DNA of 64,000 bases, taken from positions 1,273,478 to 1,337,477 of the forward strand of contig NC_018012.1 of the NCBI RefSeq assembly GCF_000227745.2, read 5' to 3'. Both the position numbers and the translations under genes were made by a program. The stretch comes from Thiocystis violascens DSM 198. GTDB lineage: Bacteria > Pseudomonadota > Gammaproteobacteria > Chromatiales > Chromatiaceae. The notes under the pieces were generated by a model. It had not been told where the DNA came from, ran no database searches, and saw only the letters and a list, made by a program, of their open reading frames with translations. Shown here piece by piece: positions 1 to 8,449 of this stretch; position 1 is the stretch's first letter; the number at the start of each line of letters is the position of its first letter.

Positions 1-966
1 GACTGATCCCGCGCGTTGCAGCGCCCAGTGAATCTCGCGAAAGAGTTCCTCGCGGCCTCGAAACACCGCCGGGTAATTTTTGAGATGGACCCAGACCATG
101 TATTTGTAGGGAACAGTGCTGGCGTCCGCGAGCCGGACGATCGGGTAGGGAAACTTGAGGACGCTTTCGCACCGCAAGGCCGCGTCGAGGATAAGCGCCG
201 TGGCAAAGCGCGGATCGATCTCGGCCGGAATCTGGACGAAGTACCAGGGCGCGAACAGATGCTGATCATCGTGGAGATTCTTCAGCGGCTCGCCGGCCAT
301 CCGTGCATTCGGAATGACGTGCGTGGCGTTGTCCCAGCCGCGAAGCCAGGTCGCGCGCCAATTGAGATCGATCACCTGACCGACGGTACCGTCGCGCAAC
401 TCAACCCAGTCGCCCAGTTTAAAGGGGCGTTCGATGCCGAGGGCGATGCCGGAGAAGAGATCGCCGAGGGTTCGTTGCAGCGCCAGGCCCAGGACGCCGG
501 CGGCGACCCCGGTGGAGACCCAGATCCCCGCAAAGGAATAGCCCTGCTGCCACATGAACAACCCGAGTCCAAAGAGCATGAGGACGACGTAAATCAAACC
601 GACGACCAGCTTTGGCAGCTGATCGGGCAGCATCCCGCCAGCCCGCTTCCGCAAGAGCACTTCGATCAGATGCGCCAGCAGCCAGGCGCCGACCAGGTAG
701 CCGACGACCAAGGCGCCCGTCTGGATCGCGTCATCCAGTTCCGTGAGCCCGAGTTCCCGAACAACCAAATTAAGCAAATTCCAGCCCAGAAAGAGCAGTG
801 CGGGAATCAAGACCAGATCGGCCAGAGCGAGCATGATCGGAAAGCGTCTGGCAAGCCATCGGCCAAACAAGAACACATTTCCCAAACGCCAGGCCATCAA
901 CAGCAGCGACATCCCCAGAAGGATCTGCCAGTGCAGATGCGCGAATTTCTCGAATTGGTCGATCAT
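1..966 (-). CDS. MscS-type small-conductance mechanosensitive channel, 3' end cut off
   Basis: Reading leftward from ATG 966, 322 residues are visible before the window edge, with no stop. The N-terminal half has several hydrophobic helices (for example around residues 13-24 and 45-60). The second half carries the MscS signature: a glycine/alanine-rich pore helix, then RPFKLGDWVEL, a WRATWLR stretch and VIPNARM, which match the beta-domain of the family. The family releases solutes through the inner membrane on hypo-osmotic shock. An in-frame stop lies shortly upstream of 966 with no other start codon between, which fixes the start. It lies 90 bp downstream of dnaB on the same strand and may be a separate unit. 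The family is clear; the subtype cannot be given without the C-terminus. Confidence 0.85.
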   Translation of the reverse strand, partial: MIDQFEKFAHLHWQILLGMSLLLMAWRLGNVFLFGRWLARRFPIMLALADLVLIPALLFLGWNLLNLVVRELGLTELDDAIQTGALVVGYLVGAWLLAHLIEVLLRKRAGGMLPDQLPKLVVGLIYVVLMLFGLGLFMWQQGYSFAGIWVSTGVAAGVLGLALQRTLGDLFSGIALGIERPFKLGDWVELRDGTVGQVIDLNWRATWLRGWDNATHVIPNARMAGEPLKNLHDDQHLFAPWYFVQIPAEIDPRFATALILDAALRCESVLKFPYPIVRLADASTVPYKYMVWVHLKNYPAVFRGREELFREIHWALQRAGSV

Positions 967-1056
967 CGTCCGCGAGGCGCCTTCAACTGCATCCGGTTTC
1001 GCATGCGTGGTTGCGAGCGGTCTTTACGCCACCCGTCATGATCGGCGAGTCGAGGC

Positions 1057-2460
1057 TCAGGAGCCGCCTTCACCGTAATAGTTGCCGATATAATTCTCGA
1101 ACTTGGTGTATTTGCCGAGAAAGGTCAGGCGCGTGGTGCCGATCGGTCCGTTGCGCTGTTTCGCGATGATGATCTCGGCGATCCCCTTGTCGTTGCTGTC
1201 CTCGTTGTAGACCTCGTCGCGATAGATGAAGACGATCAAATCTGCATCCTGTTCGATGGCGCCCGATTCGCGCAGATCCGACATCACCGGGCGTTTATTC
1301 GGACGCTGTTCGAGACTGCGATTGAGCTGCGAGAGCGCGATCACGGGCACGTTCAGCTCCTTGGCCAGCGCCTTCAGCGAACGCGAAATAGCCGAGATCT
1401 CGGTCGCGCGGTTTTCGGTGGAGCCCGGCGCCTGCATCAATTGCAGATAGTCCAGCACGATCAGCCCCAGATCGTTCTGGTCACGCTTGAGACGCCGTGC
1501 CCGCGCGCGCACCTCGGTGGGCGACAGCGCCGGCGTGTCGTCGATGAACATGGGCGCGGCGGAGAGGATGTTCACCGCCGAGGTCAAGCGCGGCCATTCG
1601 TCGTCCTCCAGCTTCCCGGTCCGCACCCGATGCTGATCGATCCGCCCCAGCGAGGACATCATGCGCATGGCGAGCGAATCGCCCGGCATCTCCATGCTGA
1701 AGATGGCGACCGGACGCTTGGACTGAATCGCGACATGCTCGGCCATGTTCATCGCGAGACTGGTTTTGCCCATCGAGGGACGGCCGGCCACGATAATGAG
1801 ATCCGCCGGTTGCAGTCCCGAGGTCATCTCGTCGAAGTCCGAGAAACCCGTGGCAAGACCGGTGATCGCCTCGTCACGTTGATAGAGCAAGTCGATCCGC
1901 TCGACCGCCCGGCTCAGCAGGGTTTTGATGGGCTGGAAACCGCCACCGCCGCGCGCCTCCTGCTCGGCGATCGCGAAGACCCGTCGCTCCGCGTCGTCGA
2001 GCAATTCGGCGGCGTCGCGCCCCTGGGGGTTGTAGCCGCTGTCGGCGATCTCGACGCCCGCCGTAATCATCTGCCGCAGCACCGAGGTCTGCCGCACGAT
2101 TTTGGCATACGCCTTGATATTGGCGGCGCTCGGGGTCTCGTTGGCCAGTGTACCGAGATACGGCAGGCCGCCGGCATCCGCCAGCCGCTCGGTGCGCTCC
2201 AGGGTTTCGGCCAGGGTGACGACATCGAAGGGCTGATCGCCCGCCGCGAGCTTGGCGATGGCGCCGAAGATCAAGCGATGCTCGCGCCGGTAGAGATCGC
2301 CTTCGGTCACCATGTCGGCGACGCGGTCCCAGGCGCTGTTATCGAGCATCAGCGCGCCGAGCAGGGATTGCTCCGCGTGGATATTGTGAGGCGGGACACG
2401 CAAGGCGTCGAACTCGGCATCGGCCGGGGGCGTCGCCATGACATCATCTGATTCGAACAT
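1057..2460 (-). CDS. dnaB: Replicative DNA helicase DnaB
   Basis: 467 residues from ATG 2460. The N-terminal DnaB domain (about residues 20-125) begins with the usual VPPHNIHAEQSLLGALM. The RecA-like helicase domain follows, with Walker A GRPSMGKT at 226-233, the ALSQLNRSLEQR segment and a DADLIVFIYRDE stretch. Length matches the family. DnaB is the hexameric 5'-3' helicase at the replication fork. The open frame extends upstream to 2550, but that extension is Arg/Pro-rich and unlike DnaB; ATG 2439 is an alternative. It lies 152 bp after rplI on the same strand, the standard gammaproteobacterial order. Confidence 0.97.
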   Translation of the reverse strand: MFESDDVMATPPADAEFDALRVPPHNIHAEQSLLGALMLDNSAWDRVADMVTEGDLYRREHRLIFGAIAKLAAGDQPFDVVTLAETLERTERLADAGGLPYLGTLANETPSAANIKAYAKIVRQTSVLRQMITAGVEIADSGYNPQGRDAAELLDDAERRVFAIAEQEARGGGGFQPIKTLLSRAVERIDLLYQRDEAITGLATGFSDFDEMTSGLQPADLIIVAGRPSMGKTSLAMNMAEHVAIQSKRPVAIFSMEMPGDSLAMRMMSSLGRIDQHRVRTGKLEDDEWPRLTSAVNILSAAPMFIDDTPALSPTEVRARARRLKRDQNDLGLIVLDYLQLMQAPGSTENRATEISAISRSLKALAKELNVPVIALSQLNRSLEQRPNKRPVMSDLRESGAIEQDADLIVFIYRDEVYNEDSNDKGIAEIIIAKQRNGPIGTTRLTFLGKYTKFENYIGNYYGEGGS

Positions 2461-2612
2461 CGTTCCCCGCACGGGCGAAGAGGCCCATTGGCCATGGATT
2501 GAGCGGAAAGGATGCGGGCGCGAACGCCTGGTTCGCCGCGCCCACAACACGAGTCGCCGGCGCCAGGCGGGATCGGCGCCCCGGCGGAACCGGAGCGCAG
2601 CGGCGGAGAGTG

Positions 2613-3062
2613 TCAGGCTTCGGGAATGATATCGAGCTTGATGACCGCGTCCACATCCGTATAGAGGTGCAGCGCGATCTCGTACTCGCCAGTGGTGCGG
2701 AAGGGTCCGCTGGACAGACGCACTTCGGTCTTGTCCACCTCGTAACCCGCCTCGACCGCTGCCGCGGCAACATCGCTGGCTCCGACCGAGCCGAACAGAC
2801 GGCCCTCATCGCCAGCTTTGCGCGCGATGGTCAAGCGGATACCGTCGAGCAATGACTTGCGGGCCTCGGCGGCCGCCTGGACCTCGGCGGCGGCCCGCTC
2901 CAGTTCGGCGCGGCGCGCCTCGAATGCCTCCAGATTCTCGGCGGTCGCCGACACGGCGAAGCCAGAGGGAACCAGATAGTTCCGGCCATAGCCCGAACGC
3001 ACCTTCACCTTGTCCCCGAGTACACCCAGGTTGGCAACATTTTTCAGCAGGATGACTTCCAC
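2613..3062 (-). CDS. rplI: 50S ribosomal protein L9
   Basis: 149 residues, starting at GTG 3062 with VEVILLKNVANLG, where the family has MEVILL. A strong ribosome-binding site (GAGAGGA) sits a few bases upstream, which decides this start over an ATG 30 bases further out. The N-terminal RNA-binding domain (GYGRNYLVPSGFA), the long central helix rich in Ala/Glu/Arg and the C-terminal domain are all present at normal length. L9 binds 23S rRNA near the L1 stalk. It belongs to the rpsF-rpsR-DUF2232-rplI set, 47 bp after the membrane-protein gene. Confidence 0.97.
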   Translation of the reverse strand: MEVILLKNVANLGVLGDKVKVRSGYGRNYLVPSGFAVSATAENLEAFEARRAELERAAAEVQAAAEARKSLLDGIRLTIARKAGDEGRLFGSVGASDVAAAAVEAGYEVDKTEVRLSSGPFRTTGEYEIALHLYTDVDAVIKLDIIPEA

Positions 3063-3109
3063 GTATAGATTCCTCTCAAAATTCGTCTGCAAGTCGCGGC
3101 TTGGCGGTC

Positions 3110-4021
3110 TCAGCCAAGTTTCTTGGCGTGCCGCGCGGCGCGCGCGCGGATGTCCGCCCAGAGGTCGACCAATCCAACGCAGGCCATCAGAAATAAAGCC
3201 TGCGCCATGAATAACACTAACAGCAGGTACAACCCCACCATCCAGCCCACGCCAGCGCCCGTGATCCGACGCACTCCGTGCGCGACGGCAAGCCCCTGCA
3301 GAACCAGTGGGATCCCGAGTACCAGGAGGACATCGGCGATCAGGCCAGCCCCTTGGACGACACCCAGCAGAGCCATCAGAACCAGAATTGCAATCCCGAC
3401 CGCGCGGTGCAGCCTAAGGTCTCTGAATTCCTCCCCGAATCCGCCTGGATTGTACAAGGTTGCCTGCCACCAGCGAGCGATCAACAAACCTGCCAGAAGC
3501 TGAAAGACGAGCGCAGCGGCAAAGCTTCCGGTCATCCAGTTGGCCAATTCGCCGAATAACGCCTGGCTGGCGTCGGCTTCGACGAGCCCGTCGGCGACCA
3601 GGGTCTGGCGTAGCGGCTCCAGCAGTTGCAGCCAATAGGCCGCCGGATCGCCGACGAGCGCATGAAAGACCAACACGAGCGCCAGACCAAGCATCGCGGC
3701 AAACTGGACCGTCATGGCCAACGATCGCGAAGCTCTCAGCACGGCGGCCAGGATCCAGACCGGCAACCAGAAGACCGCCAGAATCCCCAGCGCGGGCCAT
3801 GGCGAGCCGAGCGCCAGAGCGGCCAGAACGCTGGCGCCCAGGGTGGCCAGCGCGCTGACCAGCAGTCCCTGACGTATCCCATTGCGCAGCGTCACCAACC
3901 CCACCGCCGCGGCGCTGATAGGCCCCAGCAGCGGCATGAGCAACGACAGGAGCGCGGCCACGGCGGCCGCGAGCGCGGCCTGCGAGTAACCCCGCATGAT
4001 GAAAGTCGCCAACAGCTTCAT
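3110..4021 (-). CDS. DUF2232-type multi-pass membrane protein
   Basis: 303 residues from ATG 4021 (MKLLATFIMRG). At least six to eight hydrophobic segments run through the protein, and the C-terminal part has alternating Leu/Val/Ala helices and a short basic tail (RARAARHAKKLG). Members of this family commonly sit between rpsR and rplI in gammaproteobacteria, and that is the position here. Biochemical function is unknown; bacterial relatives are sometimes grouped with YybS-like or energy-coupling S-component-like proteins. The frame stays open to 4090, but the extra residues are not hydrophobic and probably not translated. Identification rests on position and membrane topology, not on a motif. 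Confidence 0.75.
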   Translation of the reverse strand: MKLLATFIMRGYSQAALAAAVAALLSLLMPLLGPISAAAVGLVTLRNGIRQGLLVSALATLGASVLAALALGSPWPALGILAVFWLPVWILAAVLRASRSLAMTVQFAAMLGLALVLVFHALVGDPAAYWLQLLEPLRQTLVADGLVEADASQALFGELANWMTGSFAAALVFQLLAGLLIARWWQATLYNPGGFGEEFRDLRLHRAVGIAILVLMALLGVVQGAGLIADVLLVLGIPLVLQGLAVAHGVRRITGAGVGWMVGLYLLLVLFMAQALFLMACVGLVDLWADIRARAARHAKKLG

Positions 4022-4119
4022 CGGCGAGGCCCAGCACCGGATGGTCTCGGCGGGAGCGAAACGCAGCGGCCTAAACTTTGCCAGTTCCAACCGGCCGACG
4101 GCCAGGACATCGTCCCGGC

Positions 4120-4344
4120 TCAGTGGCCGTCGGTGTAGGGCAGCAGGGCCAGAAAGCGAGCGCGCTTGACGGCCTGCGCGAGCTGACGCTGGGACTTGGC
4201 CGAGGTGCCGGTGATGCGGCTCGGCACGATCTTGCCCGATTCGCTGACATAGGCCTTGAGCAGGTTGAGATCCTTGTAATCGATCTCGGTAATGCCCTCG
4301 GCGGTGAAGCGGCAGTAGCGTTTACGGCGAAAAAAGCGGGACAT
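4120..4344 (-). CDS. rpsR: 30S ribosomal protein S18
   Basis: 74 residues beginning [13 protein letters not shown], with the family core [29 protein letters not shown] and the basic C-terminal [19 protein letters not shown]. It has full normal length. S18 pairs with S6 on the platform of the small subunit. It lies 51 bp downstream of rpsF and is surely co-transcribed with it. Confidence 0.98.
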   Translation of the reverse strand: MSRFFRRKRYCRFTAEGITEIDYKDLNLLKAYVSESGKIVPSRITGTSAKSQRQLAQAVKRARFLALLPYTDGH

Positions 4345-4395
4345 GGTGATTCTCCGTTGCGGGAAGCTTAAGCGTGGATTCCGATCGACAGGGGA

Positions 4396-4782
4396 TTAGT
4401 CGTCACGACCGGAATCGTCATGGCGGACATCGTCGCCCGAGACATCGGCGCGCTCACGCTCCTCTCCGGCCTTGGTCAGCGGGGAAGGCTCCGTCACGGC
4501 GGCATTGCGCAGGATGATCATGTTGCGCAGAACGGCATCGTTGAAGCGGAACGCGCTTTCAAGTTCGTCGATGGCCTCCTGGTCGCACTCGACATTCATC
4601 AGCACGTAATGCGCCTTGTGCACCTTGTTGATCGGGTAGGCCAGCGGACGCCGCCCCCAGTCTTCCATGCGATGCACGATGCCGCCGCGCTTTTCCAGAT
4701 TGCCCTGGTAGCGTTCGACCATCGCTGGCACTTGCTCGCTCTGGCTCGGATGAACCAGAAAAACCACTTCGTAATGTCGCAT
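4396..4782 (-). CDS. rpsF: 30S ribosomal protein S6
   Basis: 128 residues beginning [18 protein letters not shown], with the conserved [19 protein letters not shown] region and a [10 protein letters not shown] helix. The C-terminal tail is Asp-rich, as in enterobacterial S6, whose tail is a substrate for RimK in species that have that enzyme. An AGGGAG ribosome-binding site lies 7 bases upstream of ATG 4782. First gene of the minus-strand ribosomal unit; a promoter and hairpin leader are listed separately. Confidence 0.98.
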   Translation of the reverse strand: MRHYEVVFLVHPSQSEQVPAMVERYQGNLEKRGGIVHRMEDWGRRPLAYPINKVHKAHYVLMNVECDQEAIDELESAFRFNDAVLRNMIILRNAAVTEPSPLTKAGEERERADVSGDDVRHDDSGRDD

Positions 4783-4805
4783 TGCTGCTCCCTTCGGATT
4801 TGGCA

Positions 4806-4852
4806 GCCTCCCGTCAATAACGGTAAGGCAAGGAGTTTCCCGCTACAGCGGG
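4806..4852 (-). promoter_or_regulatory. Hairpin leader upstream of rpsF (possible S6:S18 autoregulatory site)
   Basis: In the transcript leader there are two stem-loops. The first pairs CCCGC with GCGGG (4839-4852). The second (4806-4829) pairs GCCT with AGGC and, inside it, CCGT with ACGG around a small loop. A structured leader bound by the S6:S18 dimer is known upstream of rpsF in many bacteria. The stems are seen; assignment to that motif is inference. Confidence 0.4.
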
Positions 4853-4861
4853 TAATCCGCC

Positions 4862-4889
4862 ATCATACTTGAAAATATAGCTTTTTGAA
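4862..4889 (-). promoter_or_regulatory. Sigma-70-type promoter for the rpsF operon
   Basis: On the minus strand TTCAAA (4889-4884) and TATGAT (4867-4862) are separated by 16 bases, about 80 bases before the rpsF start codon. Both hexamers are close to consensus and the distance suits a ribosomal leader. Confidence 0.55.
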
Positions 4890-4951
4890 CCCCCCATGAT
4901 GCGCAATTCTCTCGCCCAGCCCTGCTTGATCAAACTATCAGCCTGGATCAC

Positions 4952-4968
4952 ACTGTCGCCGCGACAGT
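4952..4968. promoter_or_regulatory. Perfect 7-bp inverted repeat upstream of the cNMP-binding gene
   Basis: ACTGTCG-CCG-CGACAGT lies 24 bases before the ATG at 4993 and next to a -10-like TAGAAT (4973-4978). The position suits an operator, but the binding protein is unknown. Confidence 0.35.
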
Positions 4969-4992
4969 AAATTAGAATATTGGGGGACAGCC

Positions 4993-5478
4993 ATGAGCAT
5001 TGAACACGATTTCGTTTCGCTTCGCAGTTCCAGTCTGAGCGCCGGCCTGAGCGACGAACAGGTCGAGGCATTGGCCAGCATCGCCTGTTGTCGCCGCCTC
5101 TCGGACCAGGAGATCCTCATCGAAGAAGGTAACGTCGACAACAGCCTGCACATCATCACCGATGGCGCGCTTGCCGTCACACGCAACATGGGCAAGGGCG
5201 ACTACACAACCATACACGTTTTACACACGGGCGACCTGGCCGGCGAGATGGGATTTATCAGCGGCCGGCCGCACACAGCAACCCTGCGCTCGCTTGGCCG
5301 GACTCAGGTCTGTAGCTTCGAGCGGGAGGCGTTCGAGTCACTGCTTACGGACCATCCCTGGCTGGTGTATCGCGTCATGCAAACGATCGTTCAGGTCAGC
5401 CAGGACATCCTCCGGCGCATGAACGCACAGCATGTGGAATTGACCAAATACGTCAGCCGCTCTCACGCGCTGTATTGA
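4993..5478 (+). CDS. Cyclic-nucleotide-binding domain protein without a DNA-binding domain
   Basis: 161 residues, essentially one CRP/cNMP-fold domain (about residues 18-135). The phosphate-binding-cassette region reads GDLAGEMGFISGRPHTATLRS, where the GE is intact but the usual RSA is replaced by RPHTA. The C-terminus has one helix and no winged-helix HTH, so it is not a CRP-type transcription factor. It is more likely a regulatory subunit or a redox or second-messenger sensor acting through protein contacts. A GGGGGAC ribosome-binding site precedes ATG 4993. It is divergent from the ribosomal operon. Its partner is unknown. Confidence 0.75.
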   Translation: MSIEHDFVSLRSSSLSAGLSDEQVEALASIACCRRLSDQEILIEEGNVDNSLHIITDGALAVTRNMGKGDYTTIHVLHTGDLAGEMGFISGRPHTATLRSLGRTQVCSFEREAFESLLTDHPWLVYRVMQTIVQVSQDILRRMNAQHVELTKYVSRSHALY

Positions 5479-5564
5479 GCGCGACCGAACTCAATCGGCG
5501 ACGCGCGGACACGCACGACCGTTCAATTCGACGAATCGCCGCCACGACGTCGGCTGGCCATGCG

Positions 5565-5570
5565 TATAAT
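5565..5570 (+). promoter_or_regulatory. TATAAT -10-like element in the 5479-5720 gap
   Basis: A perfect TATAAT lies about 150 bases before the DUF2892 gene, but the -35 region is poor. I see nothing else in this gap apart from the ribosome-binding site of the next gene. Confidence 0.3.
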
Positions 5571-5720
5571 ACCCGCGAGACGACCGCAATGGACTGGGGG
5601 CCACCCAGCACCATCGTCCGCTCATGTGGTTAGCTCGGAGCATCCGGGGCAGTCGGCCATCTGACCCGCGCGCGTTTTCCTCATCCGCATCCCATTGGAT
5701 CAATTTAAGGAGTTAAAGTG

Positions 5721-5921
5721 ATGACACTACCCAAAAACGTCGGCGCCATGGACCGCAATATTCGCCTCGTCGCCGCCGGCATACTCATCCTGGCCGGCCT
5801 GATGACCGGAAAGATCATCCTGGACATCCTGGGCCTGATCGTCCTTGCCACCGGGTGGCTTGGCTTCTGCCCGGCCTACCTGCCGTTCAAGATCAACACC
5901 ATCAAGAACAGCGAAAGCTAA
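5721..5921 (+). CDS. Small DUF2892 (YgaP-like) inner-membrane protein
   Basis: 66 residues. After a short N-terminus with NVGAMDRNIRLVA come two hydrophobic helices (about residues 15-33 and 34-50) and then GFCPAYLPFKINT, the end typical of DUF2892 proteins, whose conserved Cys lies in the G-x-CP-xY motif. Relatives occur alone or fused to rhodanese domains (YgaP), which suggests a link to sulfur handling, but the role of the isolated form is unknown. AAGGAG lies 8 bases before ATG 5721, favouring it over the GTG immediately upstream. Confidence 0.8.
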   Translation: MTLPKNVGAMDRNIRLVAAGILILAGLMTGKIILDILGLIVLATGWLGFCPAYLPFKINTIKNSES

Positions 5922-6081
5922 ATCGCCTCCCGGAACGCATGCATTCGCGCGATGCCGCTCGCCGGACATCGTCAGGGCGCATGAGAAACCGGGAATGACG
6001 ACGCGCGGCCATCCCGTCGGGATGGCTGCGGATAACTTGAACGCGCCATGCCGGCCTTCCGTTCATCGCCTTGCCTTCGCG

Positions 6082-6663
6082 CTAATGACTCGAACCCCGC
6101 AGAAGTTCCTCATAACGCGTCTTGAATGCCTCCTGGCGCAGCCGCGACGCCTCCTGTTCCGTCGCGGATAGCGGCGAGTCCCGCCAAAGATTCGCGGCAT
6201 GGTCAAAGGTTGAATAGCGGTAGCCGCGACCGACCTTGAAGACCTTCGTCACGTCGTTTCCGGCCTGCTCCATCGCTTCAAGTTTGCTCAGACCCGCGCC
6301 TGCCATCGCTTCTGGTATGGGCGGCCGCTCGGCCACGCGTTCCGCGAGATTGAAACGGTTGTTCTGGATCTCCCCCTGAATATCAAGTTCGACGGACTCC
6401 ACCCCCGGCAGACGTGTCAGGAGATAGCCCGCCATCATCATCGTCAGCTTCCTGTTCTCGGATTCCAGGGCCGTCAGGAGTTTGTCGGCGACGATCTGAC
6501 AGCGTTGGAGCCGGTCCGGTTTTTCAACCCACTCGCGGCTCATCTGCCAACCGCCATCCATATCCTGATCCAGTTTGTCGTAAAACTCTCCCGCCCGGCT
6601 CAAGAGCGAATCCGGTACTCCAATGTCATAGGATCGATCATCGATGATGGCCTTCAGGATCAT
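6082..6663 (-). CDS. Conserved-looking protein of unknown function
   Basis: 193 residues from ATG 6663, chosen because GAGG lies 6 bases upstream; ATG 6678 lacks such a site. The N-terminal half is soluble and starts MILKAIIDDRSYDIGVPDSLL. A helix with SENRKLTMMMAGYLLTRLPG follows, and the C-terminal third ends in a charged helix (SATEQEASRLRQEAFKTRYE). There are no transmembrane segments and no catalytic motif I recognise. Amino-acid composition is that of a real protein, and codon use resembles the neighbours. It is the last intact chromosomal gene before the IS3 element begins at 6741. Confidence 0.6.
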   Translation of the reverse strand: MILKAIIDDRSYDIGVPDSLLSRAGEFYDKLDQDMDGGWQMSREWVEKPDRLQRCQIVADKLLTALESENRKLTMMMAGYLLTRLPGVESVELDIQGEIQNNRFNLAERVAERPPIPEAMAGAGLSKLEAMEQAGNDVTKVFKVGRGYRYSTFDHAANLWRDSPLSATEQEASRLRQEAFKTRYEELLRGSSH

Positions 6664-6740
6664 TCGGTGCCTCGTCATGATATGCAACCGTGGTGTATCG
6701 GTTGTCGTTATTCTATACCCTCATGAAGGGAACAGGATCT

Positions 6741-6770
6741 TGAGGTTCCCCCGAAACTTCGTCTTCCAAG
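6741..6770 (+). repeat. Left terminal inverted repeat of the IS3 element
   Basis: TGAGGTTCCC followed by a diverged centre, then CGTCTTCCAAG. It matches the right end in reverse complement except for several central bases. Confidence 0.8.
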
Positions 6771-6802
6771 GGTGACGTAAACTAACGTTCACACTGGAGA
6801 CG

Positions 6803-8010
6803 ATGATGCAGAAGATCCCGAAGCAGGAATACACCGCCGCGTTCAAGGAACAGGCGGTCAAGCGCGTCAAGGATGGCAAAACCGTGGGCGCCGTGGCCAA
6901 GGAAATGGGTCTGGTCGAGCAAACGTTGCGCAACTGGGTCAAGGTCTCCGCTGCCAGCAAAGTCGATGGCCTTGGCGCGCGGAAGGTGACCCCGGAGGAG
7001 ATGGAACTGTCGCGTTTGCGTGTAGAGAATGTTCGTCTCAAGCGCGAGGTCGACATCTTAACAAAAAGCGACGGCGTACCCTTCGGCTTCGCTCAGGACA
7101 GGCTTCGCGAGGGATGCGCTGTGAAGTACGCCTGGATTGACGCGCAACGTTCGACGTTCGATCTGGCGACCCTGTGTGCGGTGCTGGAGGTCAGTCTCAG
7201 CGGCTACCGTGCCTGGAAGCGTGGCGGCACCGCGGATCGTTAGGGCCTGACGAATGCCCAACGGCTGGCCTTGATTCAGTCCATCCATGCTGAACTCAAG
7301 GGAGTCTACGGCAGCCCCCGGATGGTGCGGGAACGGCGCGCCCGGGGCTTCCCGGCGACAAGACACGGGTGGAACGCCTGATGCGCGAGCATGGCATCCA
7401 GGGGCGCCACCAACGCCGTGACAAAGTCACGACCGATTACAAGCACGCCCTGCCGGTGGCAGCGAATGTGTTGAATCGTGCGTTCAACCCCAGCGCGCCG
7501 AATCAGGTCTGGAGCGCCGACATCATCGATCTCTGGACCGACGAAGGCTGGCTCTATCTGGCCATCGTGCTGGATCTGTTCAATCGCGAGGTGGTCGGCT
7601 GGTCGTTGAAGCCGCCATGACGGCGGACCTTGTCACCGATGCGCTGACCATGTCCTGGTTCCGGCGCCAGCCGGCGCCGGGTCTGATTCGCCACTCCGAC
7701 CGGGGTAGCCAGTACGTCAGCCATCTGTTCCAAGACACGCTGACCCAATACGGGATGATCATGCTCCATGAGCTGCAAGGGAAACGGCTGGGACAATGCC
7801 CCCACCGAGAGCTGGTTCAGCCGCTTCAAGCACGCGCGGGTTTTTGACGAACGCTTCGCCTCCAGAGAGGCGATGACGGCCACCGCCTTCGCGTACATCG
7901 AGGTGTTCTACAACCGCAAGCGTCTGCACTCGACCCTCGGGGACACCTCACCGGTTCAGTTCCTGAAAGACTGGATCAGCACTCAGCGGAGAGAAAAACA
8001 GGTCGCATGA
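6803..8010 (+). pseudogene. IS3-family transposase (orfA plus orfB), inactivated
   Basis: The orfA part (6803 to about 7060) has the helix-turn-helix AVKRVKDGKTVGAVAKEMG and a leucine-zipper-like ELSRLRVENVRLKREVDIL. It runs in frame into the orfB start (YAWIDAQRSTFDLATLCAV). The frame then stops at TAG 7241-7243, shifts near 7356, again near 7617 and again near 7763, each recognised because the protein similarity continues in a new frame. The DDE core is spread over these pieces: NQVWSADIIDLWTDEGWLYL, IRHSDRGSQYVS, and GWDNAPTESWFSRFK. An extra 24 bp sits between the orfA and orfB parts (see findings). It cannot make an active transposase. Confidence 0.85.
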
Positions 8011-8019
8011 ACACACTCT

Positions 8020-8049
8020 CTTGGAAGACGAAAAACCGAGGGAACCTCA
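8020..8049 (-). repeat. Right terminal inverted repeat of the IS3 element
   Basis: CTTGGAAGACG followed by a diverged centre and GGGAACCTCA, the partner of 6741-6770. Confidence 0.8.
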
Positions 8050-8214
8050 CCCTCGAATGGGTGTCTCGGTTCAACCACCAACGTTTGCTAGAGTCCATCG
8101 GCGACATGCCATCTGCCGAAGCTGAAGCAAACGACTATCGGCAACTCGCCGAAAAGCCCGAGACTGTGGTCTCAACTTAAACCAACCAGCCTCTGCGAAA
8201 CCCGGGGCGGTTCA
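8049..8214 (+). mobile_element. Right-end remnant of a second IS3-family element
   Basis: Immediately after the first element the DNA encodes the last 43 residues of a different IS3-type transposase (EWVSRFNHQRLLESIGDMPS, then AEAEA and RQLAEKP; stop TAA 8178-8180). A typical IS3 right end follows, finishing CGGGGCGGTTCA at 8214. The rest of this element is not on the other side of the first one. The simplest explanation is that the 6741-8049 element inserted into it and the left part was then lost. Confidence 0.75.
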
Positions 8215-8360
8215 ATTGCATCATCGGAGCGCCAATCAAGGTTGATGATCCCTCTCGGAGTTGTGTGAGGTGATCGACGCGGAGTCGGCGATGGGGGGAG
8301 GTTCAGGTTTCAGGCGGCTGACCGGGTGCCAGATATACTGTCGGGGAGGCTTCCCCGGAG

Positions 8361-8384
8361 TTCAGGTGCCTGTTCGCACCTGAA
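8361..8384. promoter_or_regulatory. 9-bp perfect inverted repeat upstream of the VapBC-type pair
   Basis: TTCAGGTGC-CTGTTC-GCACCTGAA lies about 65 bases before the antitoxin start and 20 bases after a -10-like TATACT (8334-8339). A second short inverted repeat (GGGGA/TCCCC, 8343-8356) lies between them. Toxin-antitoxin operons are usually autorepressed at such sites; binding is inferred. Confidence 0.4.
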
Positions 8385-8449
8385 GCGCCGTGCAGAGAAC
8401 AGTGAAAATGAGCCGATCCCTTCTTCCCTTTTTCCATCCGGAGAGAGAC

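Larger units (their letters stand above)
6741..8049 (+). mobile_element. Decayed IS3-family insertion sequence (1309 bp)
   Basis: The element begins TG and ends CA and is bounded by imperfect 30-bp terminal inverted repeats: 6741-6770 starts TGAGGTTCCC and 8020-8049 is its near complement ending GGGAACCTCA. Inside are the two classical IS3 frames, now broken. No matching 3-4 bp target duplication is visible at the ends, so the flanks have probably been rearranged since insertion. Confidence 0.85.

Noticed and set aside
16..1041. A 341-codon plus-strand frame at the left edge.
   Set aside because: The minus strand in this region encodes an MscS channel with conserved motifs. The plus-strand product is Gln/Asp/Arg-rich with no domain.
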